This document shows positions 1 through 8,626 of a stretch of 64,000 nucleotides of DNA, piece after piece. Origin of the DNA: Desulfitibacter sp. BRH_c19 (GTDB taxonomy: Bacteria; Bacillota; DSM-16504; Desulfitibacterales; Desulfitibacteraceae); contig LOER01000046.1 in NCBI GenBank assembly GCA_001515945.1, forward strand, positions 212,164-276,163, read 5' to 3'. The notes under the pieces were generated by a model. That model saw only the letters and a program-made list of their open reading frames with translations. It had not been told where the DNA came from and searched no databases. Position numbers and translations under genes: made by a program. Within the stretch, counting starts at the first letter, position 1, and every line of letters starts with the position of its first letter.

Positions 1-31
1 TACTCATTTTTAAAAACCCCCTAAATTAAAA

Positions 32-1387
32 TTATGACTTGGCAGATGTCCGTGCTTTTTTCAATGGCTTCCCTCTTAATGTCTTTGAATTATCTTCTAG
101 GTACTTTAAATAGCATTCCTTAGTCATAAAAGATTTATAATTACTGCTAATTTCTTTAGCAATTTTTCCATCATCATATAAAAGGTCAACAAGAGTAAAT
201 GCAAGCCCTTTGATGCTTTCTTTATAAGCTAGATTTTCATCGGCAACATTGAATTCCTTGGTATGCAAGTTACCTTCGGCTGCACAAATAAATGAATGTA
301 GCCCAGGTTTCAGGTGAGTAATGTCACCGAAGTCAAAGGAAGCAGTTATTGAACCCATTTCGCATACCTTGTCTTTTCCAATTAAGATTCCCATGTTCTC
401 AGAATAGATAGACATCAACTTTTGATTATTAACAAGAGGAAGATAACCTGCATCATTTTTTATTATAATATTTCCACCTACTGCAATAGCACCAGCTATC
501 AGACAGCGATCTACCTTTTCCACGGCATTTTGCAAGGCCTTCACGGAAGAACCTCTTACTACTGTTTCCATAACAATTTCGTCAGGTATGACATTTACTG
601 CATCTCCACCTTTTAATATAATACTATGCACTCTAACCTTATCATCTTCCATAAAGGTTTCTCTTTGAGAATTTATATTATTTAAAGCTAACATTGCCAT
701 ATTGAGTGCATTCACTCCCTGGTGAGGCGCAGCACCAGCATGGGATTCCTTTCCTAAATAGGTTACCCTTTTTGAAATAAATGTATTGCTTGTCATCCCA
801 GCATATACAGAGTATGGATAATCCATAGGCATGATATGGTTCATCAAAAGGATATCAATATCGTCAAAATGACCTTCATAAATAGCCTGCTGCTTACCGC
901 TTTTATATTTTATAAGACCATTTTGTACTAATCTTTCTCTATATTCCAGGTCTACAAATTCTTCAGCAGGTACAGCCATAAAGCATACTTCACCTGCCAA
1001 GTAATCCATAGCTCCAGAATATTTCAGTCCTGTTGCTACTCCCAATAATGACACTAATTGAGCAAAATGACCACATGCATGGGCAGCACCAGTATTCTTA
1101 TCTGCAACAGGATGCTGATGACATATTATACTATCCAATTCTCCTAAAAGAGCCACCTTAGGACCAGGTTTCTTCCCTTTGATAACACCCTTAAAACCCG
1201 TTAATGCAACCTTTTCTGAAGCTTTAATTCCTAACTTTTCTAATGCCTGCTTAACTAATGATGCAGTCTTTTCTTCTTTGTAACCAAGCTCTGGAGTGTT
1301 ATAGAGGAGCTCTGCTATTCTTTTTAATTCACCAAAACTGTTATCAATTTCAATAGCTATTTCATTCTTAATGTCTTCTCTATTCAT
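32..1387 (-). CDS. M20-family amidohydrolase/peptidase (AbgB-like)
   Basis: A 451-residue metal-dependent hydrolase of the M20D type, which cleaves acyl-amino acids or aminobenzoyl-glutamate-like amides in the cytoplasm. Visible landmarks are GELD at about residues 82-85, the metal-ligand motif HACGH at 103-107, PAEEF at 140-144 (catalytic glutamate region), a dimerisation-domain motif SHAGAAPHQG near 215, and a C-terminal HTKEF metal ligand. Length fits the family (about 390-450 aa). The ATG is preceded by AAAGGGGA at good spacing. It is transcribed away from the next gene and reads towards the window edge. The exact substrate cannot be told from sequence. Confidence 0.85.
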   Translation of the reverse strand: MNREDIKNEIAIEIDNSFGELKRIAELLYNTPELGYKEEKTASLVKQALEKLGIKASEKVALTGFKGVIKGKKPGPKVALLGELDSIICHQHPVADKNTGAAHACGHFAQLVSLLGVATGLKYSGAMDYLAGEVCFMAVPAEEFVDLEYRERLVQNGLIKYKSGKQQAIYEGHFDDIDILLMNHIMPMDYPYSVYAGMTSNTFISKRVTYLGKESHAGAAPHQGVNALNMAMLALNNINSQRETFMEDDKVRVHSIILKGGDAVNVIPDEIVMETVVRGSSVKALQNAVEKVDRCLIAGAIAVGGNIIIKNDAGYLPLVNNQKLMSIYSENMGILIGKDKVCEMGSITASFDFGDITHLKPGLHSFICAAEGNLHTKEFNVADENLAYKESIKGLAFTLVDLLYDDGKIAKEISSNYKSFMTKECYLKYLEDNSKTLRGKPLKKARTSAKS

Positions 1388-1535
1388 GAAATTGTCCCCT
1401 TTAAAATTATACTATGAATAATATCATTTTATCTTGTTTTTATTTTAACTGATTTTTTAAATATAAAGATGTATAATAAACAAAGTACAATATGTTAACC
1501 GTGCTTATGAATTTGGCTATTTTGGAGGTATTTAC

Positions 1536-1835
1536 ATGGTTAAAAAAATAACTATAAGTTTAGACCGTATTCTTTGGAAGTGGTGGGTTGGTAAGGACAG
1601 TAATCATCAGGAAGCTTTTGACGATCTAATAGACACCATACTTATAAATTTGGAGGATTTAGACACAACTCCTTGGAAATCTTCAATGATGCAAGAATTA
1701 ACTTTTGAAGTACCTGATGATAAACTTCAAATAATAAACAACTCAAAGAATGCCCTTTCTTTGGAGGAGTATTTAAATGGTTGCCTAAAGTTTTTCAGAG
1801 CAGAAGAAGAAAAAATCAGAAGCCTTTTTAGTTAA
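1536..1835 (+). CDS. hypothetical protein, 99 aa
   Basis: I do not recognise this protein. It is acidic, starts VKKITISLD after the initiator, and carries a Trp-rich stretch (WKWWVGKD) at about residues 14-21; the C-terminal half looks helical. No signal peptide or membrane segment is visible. The start ATG has GGAGG upstream (TTTTGGAGGTATTTAC). Its stop overlaps the end of the convergent hydrolase gene by 4 bases. Coding status is supported by the ribosome site and normal codon use; function is unknown. Confidence 0.6.
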   Translation: MVKKITISLDRILWKWWVGKDSNHQEAFDDLIDTILINLEDLDTTPWKSSMMQELTFEVPDDKLQIINNSKNALSLEEYLNGCLKFFRAEEEKIRSLFS

Positions 1836-2671
1836 GCTAAGCTTTTATTCAACCAGTCAATTATCAAGTCTGCAACCTTTTCTGGATTTTCTATAAAAAG
1901 CAAATGAGTGCTACCTTTTACAATTTCTAGTTTGGAATTGGGTAAAATCCGAACTGCTTCTTTTGCTAATAATATTTCATTTATATTTTCCTCTTTTTCT
2001 CCCACAATTATTAATACTGGTTTTTGAGTTTTATGGTCTTTATTAGATTTTACCTTTGTTAATTCAGCAATTGTCTTCATGTCAAAAGTCGTTACTATCC
2101 TAGGATCTCTTAAAAGTTTTTCATATGTAGTATTAATTCCTGGATTCATTTTAGGCTTTAAGGCTTCTTTTAATGGACTAACTCTTTTATTGGGTGTTAT
2201 GATACCCATAAATCTAAAATAATTAACAAAAAACCTATCAATAATGTTGGCATATGTACCAGGATAACGTATAGTGTGAGATACACAACAATAAAGAACA
2301 GGGTTATCAATTAATGCTTCAAAAGCAAACTGCCCTCCCATGCTATGCCCCACAACAGCATATTTGCTATTTGGGAATCTGTTAGTTGTATACTTCACCA
2401 TTTCATTAATCTGTTTTAATATGTTGTTGGCCTGTGCCTTTCCCCTTTGTCCTTCACTACGCCCCCAACCTATGTAATCAAATGATACTACATTAAAATT
2501 ACCCTTTTCATTTAGTCTACTTAAAAATTTCCTATAGGATTTAGCATAGACTATGTTTCCATGGAGAAATAAAATAGTTCCAATGGGTTTTCCATTTGCT
2601 GGATATATATCTATATGTATTTTCTGACTATTAATACTAATGGTGTCTTGCTGTATTTCATCTATTGCCAA
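1832..2671 (-). CDS. alpha/beta hydrolase (serine aminopeptidase S33 / monoacylglycerol-lipase-like)
   Basis: A 279-residue single-domain alpha/beta hydrolase. The oxyanion segment FLHGN is at about 35-39, the nucleophile elbow GHSMGG at 108-113 (Ser110), and the catalytic His lies in GSTHLL near 256; an acidic residue in VGEKEE is a candidate third member. The fold suggests a cytoplasmic esterase, lipase or lysophospholipase; the substrate is not evident. The start is TTG, chosen because AAAGGAGAATTAAC precedes it. It is a single-gene unit convergent with the 99-aa protein. Confidence 0.8.
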   Translation of the reverse strand: MAIDEIQQDTISINSQKIHIDIYPANGKPIGTILFLHGNIVYAKSYRKFLSRLNEKGNFNVVSFDYIGWGRSEGQRGKAQANNILKQINEMVKYTTNRFPNSKYAVVGHSMGGQFAFEALIDNPVLYCCVSHTIRYPGTYANIIDRFFVNYFRFMGIITPNKRVSPLKEALKPKMNPGINTTYEKLLRDPRIVTTFDMKTIAELTKVKSNKDHKTQKPVLIIVGEKEENINEILLAKEAVRILPNSKLEIVKGSTHLLFIENPEKVADLIIDWLNKSLA

Positions 2672-2791
2672 GTTAATTCTCCTTTCTGGGGCCTTGCGCC
2701 AGTATTTCTAGGATTTGCAATGTGTATAAATATCAATCATTTAATGCTTTATTACTAATATCGCCAAAAGTTAAGTTTCTGTTGGTGTAAT

Positions 2792-2819
2792 AAAAAACGC
2801 CTAACCATAAGGATAGGCG
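2792..2819 (-). terminator. intrinsic terminator of the cold-shock gene
   Basis: On the minus strand CGCCTATCC, a 4-nt loop and GGTTAGGCG form a 9-pair stem with one mismatch, followed by six T. It sits just after the csp stop codon. Confidence 0.8.
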
Positions 2820-2833
2820 TGTTGTCTGTGGAT

Positions 2834-3034
2834 TTAGATTTTGGAAACGTTAGCAGCTTGAGGTCCTTTTGGTCCCTCAGTCACTTCAAATTCTACTCTT
2901 TGTCCTTCTTCTAATGATTTAAAACCATCTCCACCAATTGCTGAAAAGTGTACGAATACATCCTTTTCACCTTCTACTTCAATAAAACCAAAACCTTTTT
3001 CATTGTTAAACCACTTTACTGTACCTTGTTTCAT
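2834..3034 (-). CDS. cold-shock protein, CspA/CspB family
   Basis: A 66-residue single cold-shock domain, the normal family length. Both nucleic-acid-binding motifs are present: RNP1 KGFGFIEV at about 13-20 and RNP2 VFVHFSAI at about 26-33. It binds single-stranded RNA/DNA as an RNA chaperone. The gene is monocistronic with a consensus promoter and a long leader carrying a short GCC-GATA-GGC hairpin, as in other csp genes. AGGAGG precedes the ATG. Confidence 0.95.
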   Translation of the reverse strand: MKQGTVKWFNNEKGFGFIEVEGEKDVFVHFSAIGGDGFKSLEEGQRVEFEVTEGPKGPQAANVSKI

Positions 3035-3079
3035 AAATCGTAATTCCTCCTATTTCTTTGCCTATCGGCGAATATGGCA

Positions 3080-3108
3080 ATGATAACATAACATTTTCCA
3101 TTTGTCAA
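3080..3108 (-). promoter_or_regulatory. sigma-A-type promoter of csp
   Basis: On the minus strand, TTGACA (3108-3103) and TATCAT (3085-3080) are separated by exactly 17 bases, about 45-70 bases before the csp start. This near-consensus pair fits strong vegetative transcription. Confidence 0.75.
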
Positions 3109-3126
3109 TTATTTCGAACTTTTTTA

Positions 3127-3576
3127 TCAATTTTTTAGTTCATTTAATTGTTTTAGTAATATTTCTAAGTTTTTTTTAAATCTTTCATCATCTTCTTTCT
3201 CCCTTGGAGATGGACCTTTTGTTCTACCCCCAACCTTTCTTATTTGGGCTTTTAAGTGCCTTTCCTCTAACATGAAATCGATTTTATCCTTTGAATATAT
3301 ATATCCCTTTGGTCCTATACAATTAGCTCCTTTGGATAGTACCAATGAGGCCAATCCCCAATCTTGGGTAACTACTATGTCACCTCGATTAGTTTTGTTA
3401 ATTAAAGCAATATCTGTTGCTTGCGGTTCATTACCTACAATTATTTTCTCAATCCCATTAATTTGATGATTAAATGAGGATATTACTAAAAGAGATACAT
3501 CATATAAATCTGACATTTCTACTAAAATCATCATAGCCTTTTTGGGGCAAGAGTCTGCATCTACAAGTATTTTCAT
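3127..3576 (-). CDS. YaiI/YqxD family protein (UPF0178, PIN-like fold)
   Basis: A 149-residue member of the UPF0178/DUF188 family. The N-terminus KILVDADSCP contains the conserved acidic residues, followed by TQDWGLA and a GRTKGPSP motif that is characteristic of the family. The fold resembles PIN-domain nucleases, but no activity is established. It starts 7 bases after the upstream methyltransferase gene, whose end supplies the ribosome site GGGGAAAAG, so the two are probably translated together. Confidence 0.85.
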   Translation of the reverse strand: MKILVDADSCPKKAMMILVEMSDLYDVSLLVISSFNHQINGIEKIIVGNEPQATDIALINKTNRGDIVVTQDWGLASLVLSKGANCIGPKGYIYSKDKIDFMLEERHLKAQIRKVGGRTKGPSPREKEDDERFKKNLEILLKQLNELKN

Positions 3577-3583
3577 ATGTCTA

Positions 3584-4324
3584 TTACTTTTCCCCTATGA
3601 AAAATACATAGCTGTAGTAATCTCCAAATTTAACGAAGTAGTCAATTTCAGTCTGCAATTCCTCTAATTGTTCTTGTGCTGTAGAATTCTTTACAAATTT
3701 CTGCTGAAAATAATTAATATGCTTATACATAGGTTTGTAATAATTATCCCAGAAACCATCCTTGCCCATTTCAAAATGCCCAATATTTTTTAGACCTGCT
3801 TTTTCCATAGATTTTACATTTTCCTTAATTCCCGTCATGTCAGGATAGTTCTCTTTCCAATACCAAAACACCTCATCTGGTGGACTATCCTTAATCCATG
3901 TAAGTTCAGATACAACTATTTTACCTCCAGGTTTTAAAAACTTCTTTAAATAGGATAGGCCTTTAAAAAATCCAACATTATGGATAGAGCCTTCTGACCA
4001 GATAACATCGAAAAATTCGTTTTCAAAATTTAAGTTAAGCATTGAGGTGTTATAAAGAGAAATTTTATCCCTGAGATTTAAGTCCGCTGCTCTTTCTTCA
4101 AGTATTTTTAAAGAGTTACTATCAGCATCCACGGCAACAACCTCTACAGGATACTCCTCTGTTAGTATAATGGTAGCATTCCCAGTTGCACATCCTGCAT
4201 CTAGCACCTTGCTCTTAGCAGGTAAACTTTTTAAGCCGGCGATTTCCGCTGCCTTTAGTGTATAGTCCTTACTGCCGGGTACCTGCCTGTCCATCTTGAA
4301 AAAAAGTTCTTTAAATACTTTCAT
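3584..4324 (-). CDS. SAM-dependent methyltransferase, class I
   Basis: A 246-residue Rossmann methyltransferase. Motif I reads VLDAGCATGNA at about 40-50, an acidic residue in VVAVDADS follows, and IWSEGSIHNV occupies the motif IV region. LKPGGKIVVSE is a typical post-IV motif. The acceptor substrate cannot be predicted. AAGGAGG precedes the ATG. It is the first gene of a pair with the YaiI-type gene. Confidence 0.8.
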   Translation of the reverse strand: MKVFKELFFKMDRQVPGSKDYTLKAAEIAGLKSLPAKSKVLDAGCATGNATIILTEEYPVEVVAVDADSNSLKILEERAADLNLRDKISLYNTSMLNLNFENEFFDVIWSEGSIHNVGFFKGLSYLKKFLKPGGKIVVSELTWIKDSPPDEVFWYWKENYPDMTGIKENVKSMEKAGLKNIGHFEMGKDGFWDNYYKPMYKHINYFQQKFVKNSTAQEQLEELQTEIDYFVKFGDYYSYVFFIGEK

Positions 4325-4510
4325 TTACAACAACCTCCTTACCCTTATGTTAAATTAGAAATCCATTAACCATTAATCAGTACTAGGTGTCAAATAATTA
4401 AGATATAGTTAAGGTCCATATAACATTCTATATTATTATTTGCTATACCTTCATTTTTTAGTAATTTCAAACAAAAAACCTGTAGATTATCATCTCGGGT
4501 GATTAAATAC

Positions 4511-4535
4511 AAAAAAGAGCCATCATAGATGACTC
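4511..4535 (-). terminator. intrinsic terminator after the Cys-rich protein gene
   Basis: On the minus strand GAGTCATC, TAT, GATGGCTC form an 8-pair stem followed by six T, just after the stop at 4550. Confidence 0.75.
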
Positions 4536-4549
4536 TCTCTGTATTAAAT

Positions 4550-5200
4550 TTAAAAGCATTGCTCTGGCGGTAGTGGAGGGCAAACGCCAGGTAAGGTAAC
4601 ACATGGTGCAGGTACGCAAAAGCCAAAGCTAGGAACTAACAGCTGTACAGTTAAGATAGACTTAACTACTAGACATACCTGAATGTCACAGGAAATTGAG
4701 TATTCTAGAACCTCATCATCTTCTTCTACATCAGTAACAACACAATTGCAAGCTAATAATACACTTTCAGTACAGTCTATACTTACACCCTCAGGGGCAC
4801 ATAATGTAACTGTTTTACTGAATGTAAAAATTCTTTCTATTTCATTATCTTCACCATTTTCTGCTTCTGGGTTAATAAGGGTGACTGGGACATTTACTGA
4901 AAGCACTATTGTGAAAAATCCATCCCCTACTGATGTACGGCTGATTTCATTACAGGTAATATCAGACCCCTCAGTTAACGCACATTCTACAGGATCTCCC
5001 TGCTCAAGACCTGTTCCAAACTCATCCGAATCAGTTGATACTTCTCTTGTTCTATCATCGATTTGGAAGCAACTATCATAAACCTTATCTACCACAATAC
5101 ACTCAATTCTATCAAAGGGTGGGCACACAGGCAAACCTGTGTCAGGATCAATGGGACACTGTCCCGGTTGAATTTGATTTTGTTTTACTTTTTTTGACAT
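4550..5200 (-). CDS. Cys- and Pro-rich protein of unknown function, possibly spore-associated
   Basis: A 216-residue acidic protein with no signal peptide and no family I can name with confidence. It has many cysteines, several in pairs (CNC near residue 151; C-rich ends CPIDPDTGLPVCPP and CVTLPGVCPP), and an interior of alternating hydrophobic residues that looks like beta-sandwich strands. Cys-rich intracellular proteins with proline-rich ends in spore formers are often coat or exosporium components; this is inference only. AAAGGAGGAAAGTGCAAC precedes the ATG. It is monocistronic with its own terminator. Confidence 0.65.
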   Translation of the reverse strand: MSKKVKQNQIQPGQCPIDPDTGLPVCPPFDRIECIVVDKVYDSCFQIDDRTREVSTDSDEFGTGLEQGDPVECALTEGSDITCNEISRTSVGDGFFTIVLSVNVPVTLINPEAENGEDNEIERIFTFSKTVTLCAPEGVSIDCTESVLLACNCVVTDVEEDDEVLEYSISCDIQVCLVVKSILTVQLLVPSFGFCVPAPCVTLPGVCPPLPPEQCF

Positions 5201-5392
5201 GTTGCACTTTCCTCCTTTAGATTTTTGGTTTAGTTAAACTATCTAGTGTATTCTATTAAAATTTGCTGGTATTGGTTACAGCTTTGGCATAAAATATCTA
5301 AATTTTTTATCATAGTTCAAAGAATAATGTATATTATTTAAGGTAAAGAAATACAAGTTTTATTTTAAATGAAATGAAATATGGTGATGATT

Positions 5393-6346
5393 ATGACAGT
5401 ATTTATAAACCCAAAATCTGGGGATACCTGGAATTTTTCATTTAAGCACAGTACCCTAAACTTTACTTTCTGCTTTAACGGAAAGCAGCATAATAATGTT
5501 CTTGATTATCGTGTAGCATACAACGGAACAAATATGCCTTTAATTGTTACTAAATACAATCACTATCAGCTTAACGTATACCAATGGCAAATAAATCACT
5601 GGATATTGAAAAAGTTTCAATTTAAAGAATATATTACTGGCTTTTTTGTTTCCAAGATTGATAATAATCAATCCCATTTGCTAATAGAAACTGCATATGG
5701 TCATAATAAAGAAGCTTTTCATTTCTTTAATGTAGATAACAATTGGTATAGAAAGTCTCTTCCAATACCAAACTGTAAAATATTTGATCTAACCTTTCTT
5801 TCAGAGAAACATCTACTCTTCTTAACCGTTTTTTGCAAAAAAAACAGAGTATTATTAACCTATAGTTGGAATGGCGATACTCAGGAGTGGGAAGAAGCAG
5901 GTTTCAGTTTTGATATCCCTACTGGAACCATACTTGCTCTTGGATATACAAGAAGCTTAGTACATCTGGTAACACTTGTAAAAGACCATTACTACAAGCT
6001 CAATTACACAGAACTCAATAGGAATACTAATAGTTCTAGAGAGTCTAATATTATAATGCTTCCAGCCTTCTTCCCTAAAAAATGTTATTTAATTCAAGAC
6101 AATAACATAATGGCGATATTTTCTACAAATTTGATAAATGGACATTTCTTTTATTTGAAGGACGGTTCAAGGTGGATAGAGTCTTCTATTAGCCAAATAT
6201 CTTCTTATAAAAATATTGCTGGTGTTTATAATACTACAGGTTACATTTCTTCAAGTCTGGCCTTTAATGAACTCTTTAACATAGAATTGAAATCTCCCAT
6301 AACATTAAAAGCATCAAACATAATTAAGCTATCACAAAAGAGATAA
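5393..6346 (+). CDS. hypothetical protein, probable beta-propeller-like
   Basis: About 317 residues, not recognised as a named family. It contains several spaced Trp-centred strand motifs (YQWQINHWIL, FNVDNNWYRK, YSWNGDTQEW, LKDGSRWIES) at roughly 45-90 residue spacing, which resembles blades of a beta-propeller. There is no signal peptide or membrane segment. I chose the ATG at 5393 because GGTGAT lies just before it; an in-frame ATG at 5381 is also possible. It lies next to other probable spore genes, so a spore-surface role is plausible but unproven. Confidence 0.55.
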   Translation: MTVFINPKSGDTWNFSFKHSTLNFTFCFNGKQHNNVLDYRVAYNGTNMPLIVTKYNHYQLNVYQWQINHWILKKFQFKEYITGFFVSKIDNNQSHLLIETAYGHNKEAFHFFNVDNNWYRKSLPIPNCKIFDLTFLSEKHLLFLTVFCKKNRVLLTYSWNGDTQEWEEAGFSFDIPTGTILALGYTRSLVHLVTLVKDHYYKLNYTELNRNTNSSRESNIIMLPAFFPKKCYLIQDNNIMAIFSTNLINGHFFYLKDGSRWIESSISQISSYKNIAGVYNTTGYISSSLAFNELFNIELKSPITLKASNIIKLSQKR

Positions 6347-6392
6347 TTAGAGATTATATCTTTGAAAACCATACAGGTTTTTAACATTTTTT

Positions 6393-6689
6393 TCAGAATC
6401 TATTTATATATCTATATCCCATGACAGACAGCTTATATACTATATATTCCAAACTAGTCTCAAATTGATTATATGTTACAGAAAGCTTTTTCTGTTGATA
6501 AGGTCCAAAACTTTCCACTCCTTTAATAGTTCTAAGAGCGTTAGTAACTCCTTCATAATCAGTTAAAGTATTCATGTTCGCAATTGTCATATTAATTGTT
6601 ATAAATGCATTATGAATACTTGAATGCTGCTGATTTTTTTCTTCCATTATCTCAGCTAACTTTCCAAGTCTATTTTCATACCAGCTCAT
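6393..6689 (-). CDS. small HMA-fold-like protein lacking CxxC (first of three)
   Basis: A 98-residue protein. The C-terminal two thirds follows the heavy-metal-associated (HMA) ferredoxin-like pattern: a strand ending IANMNTL, helix, GVESF strand, KKLSVTY strand, helix, then GYRYI. In true HMA domains the NMNT position reads GMxCxxC, so both metal cysteines are absent. The N-terminal part is charged and helical. The start ATG was chosen because GAGGTGGTGCTCAAA precedes it; the open frame extends 12 codons further. It lies downstream of two similar small genes on the same strand. Confidence 0.6.
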   Translation of the reverse strand: MSWYENRLGKLAEIMEEKNQQHSSIHNAFITINMTIANMNTLTDYEGVTNALRTIKGVESFGPYQQKKLSVTYNQFETSLEYIVYKLSVMGYRYINRF

Positions 6690-6763
6690 TTTGAGCACCA
6701 CCTCATTTATTAATTTAGAAATCAATTAACCAGGCACCCTGCCTGTTATTTTTTGTTAGTGCA

Positions 6764-7051
6764 TCATCCACCCTTGACTTTTATTGCCGGTTTATTATTG
6801 TAATTTTGTAGTTTGTAGCCTAGCTTAAGAATCAAGTAGCCAATAACGCTACCATCTATGATATTCGGGTAGTATTTAACAGAGATTATTTTCTTATTGG
6901 TATATATTTCTACATCCTTAATTCCCTCATGTTTTGTTAATTCTCGTTTAATAACTTGCCCATCATATAATGTATTCATATTTCCGATACGCAGTCTAAT
7001 TTCTGCTGTTGTATAAGACTTAAAATCCTGTACCTTTTTATACATGGACAT
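6764..7051 (-). CDS. small HMA-fold-like protein lacking CxxC (second of three)
   Basis: 95 residues. The pattern IGNMNTLYD, helix, GIKDVEIY strand, KKIISVKYYP strand, helix, LGYKL matches the HMA/ferredoxin-like plan, again with NMNT in place of the metal-binding Cys pair. It shares the NMNTL motif with the neighbouring 98-residue protein, showing that they are paralogues. AAGGGGGTACTATT precedes the ATG. Function unknown; without the cysteines copper or zinc binding of the usual kind is unlikely. Confidence 0.6.
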   Translation of the reverse strand: MSMYKKVQDFKSYTTAEIRLRIGNMNTLYDGQVIKRELTKHEGIKDVEIYTNKKIISVKYYPNIIDGSVIGYLILKLGYKLQNYNNKPAIKVKGG

Positions 7052-7096
7052 AATAGTACCCCCTTGATTTAATAAGCAACTGCTTATGTTTTACTT

Positions 7097-7369
7097 TCAG
7101 CCACCTTCTCTTTTAAATTCTATACCTTTTAGCTGAAACTTATAGTCCATATAGGTTGGTGTAATTAGATACTCATAGTAGGTTATAATTACTTTTTCAC
7201 TTGCTGGCACAACCTCTATTCTTAAGGTATTTAAGCCAATGCATTCATAAATTTTTTGTTTAATATGGTCATCAGATGCTCCATTTATGATATAACACAC
7301 TTGTCTTGCATTTTCATGATTTAGCTTTTCGTTCCTAGCATCAATGTAGATTCTTTGCTTTGGCTTCAA
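7097..7369 (-). CDS. small HMA-fold-like protein lacking CxxC (third of three)
   Basis: 90 residues, more diverged than the two downstream genes but with the same order of strands and helices: CYIINGASDDHIKQKI, RIEVVPASEKVIITYYEY, then LKGIEFK. NGAS occupies the place of the metal loop. The start is TTG, preceded by GAGGGGTGAGATGAC. The gap to the next gene is only 45 bases, so the three probably form one transcript of proteins that may assemble with each other. Family assignment is structural inference from the pattern. Confidence 0.5.
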   Translation of the reverse strand: MKPKQRIYIDARNEKLNHENARQVCYIINGASDDHIKQKIYECIGLNTLRIEVVPASEKVIITYYEYLITPTYMDYKFQLKGIEFKREGG

Positions 7370-7639
7370 GTCATCTCACCCCTCTTATTCTTAATTTCTG
7401 ATAGAACCCAGCATTATTAACTTGCTATTCCAGTATATTAACTTCACTTAATAAAGGTTACACTCTGGTAAATTAAGACATGCCCCTAAATAATTGCAAT
7501 TTTGGGAGACTTAGTCTTTAATATAAAGATAACCATAACATTCTATCTAGATATAGCGAGTTAAGCATTTTGTATGTCCCAATATATTAGATATAATATC
7601 AATATATATAAACATAATAAATTATCAGGAGGTAATACC

Positions 7640-8350
7640 ATGAACAGTTTACTTAAAAAAGCATTTTCTTTTCTTGTTATCACAGTTTTGCTAATGCAAA
7701 TACCAACAATGGCTTATGCATCATGGGGATTGCAAAGAATACTTGATCAGCAAAATCAAGCTACAACATCTGCACCTGTTACTACACAGCCGCCTAAAGA
7801 TACTCAGGTTACAACTCCAGCCCCTTCAAGCAACCAATCTACTGCAGATTATATTCGCAATCTGCGTAGAAATCCAACAACCCAGCAAAACAATGCTAAT
7901 CCTACTCCTAGTAACCCATCCCCATCTAATCCTAGGCCTGAAACACCTCCGAGCAACCAGCAGGGAGCAATGACGAGTTCAGAAAGCATGATGCTTAATT
8001 TAATTAACAAAGAAAGATCTGAAAAGGGCTTAAAACCATTACAATGGCATTCTGGACTTGCTGGTTTGGCTAGATTAAAAAGTCAGGACATGGTGGACAA
8101 TAATTATTTTGCACATAACTCGCCAACCTACGGTTCTTTTTATCACATGGTAAGCAATGCAGGTATCTCTTATCGACAAGTAGGAGAAAATCTAGCAAAG
8201 GCTAGAGACGTAAGTAAGGCCCATGTACTTCTAATGGCTAGTGAAGGCCATAGAAATAATATTTTAAGTTCACATTTTACCCATATAGGAGTTGGAATTT
8301 TATCTGACAGATATGGTATCGTTGCAACTCAATTATTTATTGCTCAATAA
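7640..8350 (+). CDS. secreted CAP-domain (SCP/PR1, YkwD-like) protein
   Basis: 236 residues. Residues 1-27 form a signal peptide (lysines, then FSFLVITVLLMQ, ending AYAS). A Thr/Pro/Asn-rich linker follows at about 45-115, then a CAP domain of about 120 residues with the family signatures HSGLAGLARLKSQDM, FAHNSPTYGS, GENLA and EGHRNNIL. In spore formers this family (YkwD, CotA/SafA-linked) is secreted or lies in the spore envelope. The start at the MNSLLKK codon is supported by CAGGAGG; 22 extra codons upstream are open but unlikely to be used. Confidence 0.85.
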   Translation: MNSLLKKAFSFLVITVLLMQIPTMAYASWGLQRILDQQNQATTSAPVTTQPPKDTQVTTPAPSSNQSTADYIRNLRRNPTTQQNNANPTPSNPSPSNPRPETPPSNQQGAMTSSESMMLNLINKERSEKGLKPLQWHSGLAGLARLKSQDMVDNNYFAHNSPTYGSFYHMVSNAGISYRQVGENLAKARDVSKAHVLLMASEGHRNNILSSHFTHIGVGILSDRYGIVATQLFIAQ

Positions 8351-8453
8351 GTGAACTCGTTCAGCTAAAACTTAACATCGGGAAATCAGGTGAAGACTCT
8401 ACTCTACCTGATTTAGAGCCCACTAATAGAAGTGGGGGTCTTAACCCATATAT
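8350..8453 (+). repeat. structured dispersed repeat, copy A (IS200/IS605-end or omega-RNA-like)
   Basis: About 104 bases that recur in the opposite orientation at 57304-57405 with high identity. It holds two hairpins: ATCAGGT (8385-8391) with ACCTGAT (8406-8412), and CCCACT (8419-8424) with AGTGGG (8431-8436), then GGGTCTTAACCCATATA. From memory this resembles the right end/guide-RNA scaffold found after tnpB in IS200/IS605 elements, but no transposase gene is present. It starts directly at the CAP gene stop codon. Confidence 0.6.
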
Positions 8454-8490
8454 AATATTTTGGATAAAACAAAAATTGCTTAAAACCAAA

Positions 8491-8527
8491 AAAGGGTCTA
8501 CTTTTTAATAAAAGTAGGCCCTTTTCT
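8491..8527 (+). terminator. intrinsic terminator
   Basis: AAGGGTCTACTTTT and AAAAGTAGGCCCTT form a 14-pair stem with one G-U pair, flanked by A and T runs; it can act on either strand. It lies between the CAP gene and the next gene. Confidence 0.75.
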
Positions 8528-8626
8528 ATATATTGGCATAATAATATTATTATTAAATTTCCTACTCTTAACACAGTTTTTTTTACCCTGCATAAGATAT
8601 ACCAAAATTGATAAGGTGGGAAAGTC

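Noticed and set aside
4390..4626. 78-residue open frame at the end of the Cys-rich gene
   Set aside because: It overlaps the real gene in another frame and crosses its terminator.
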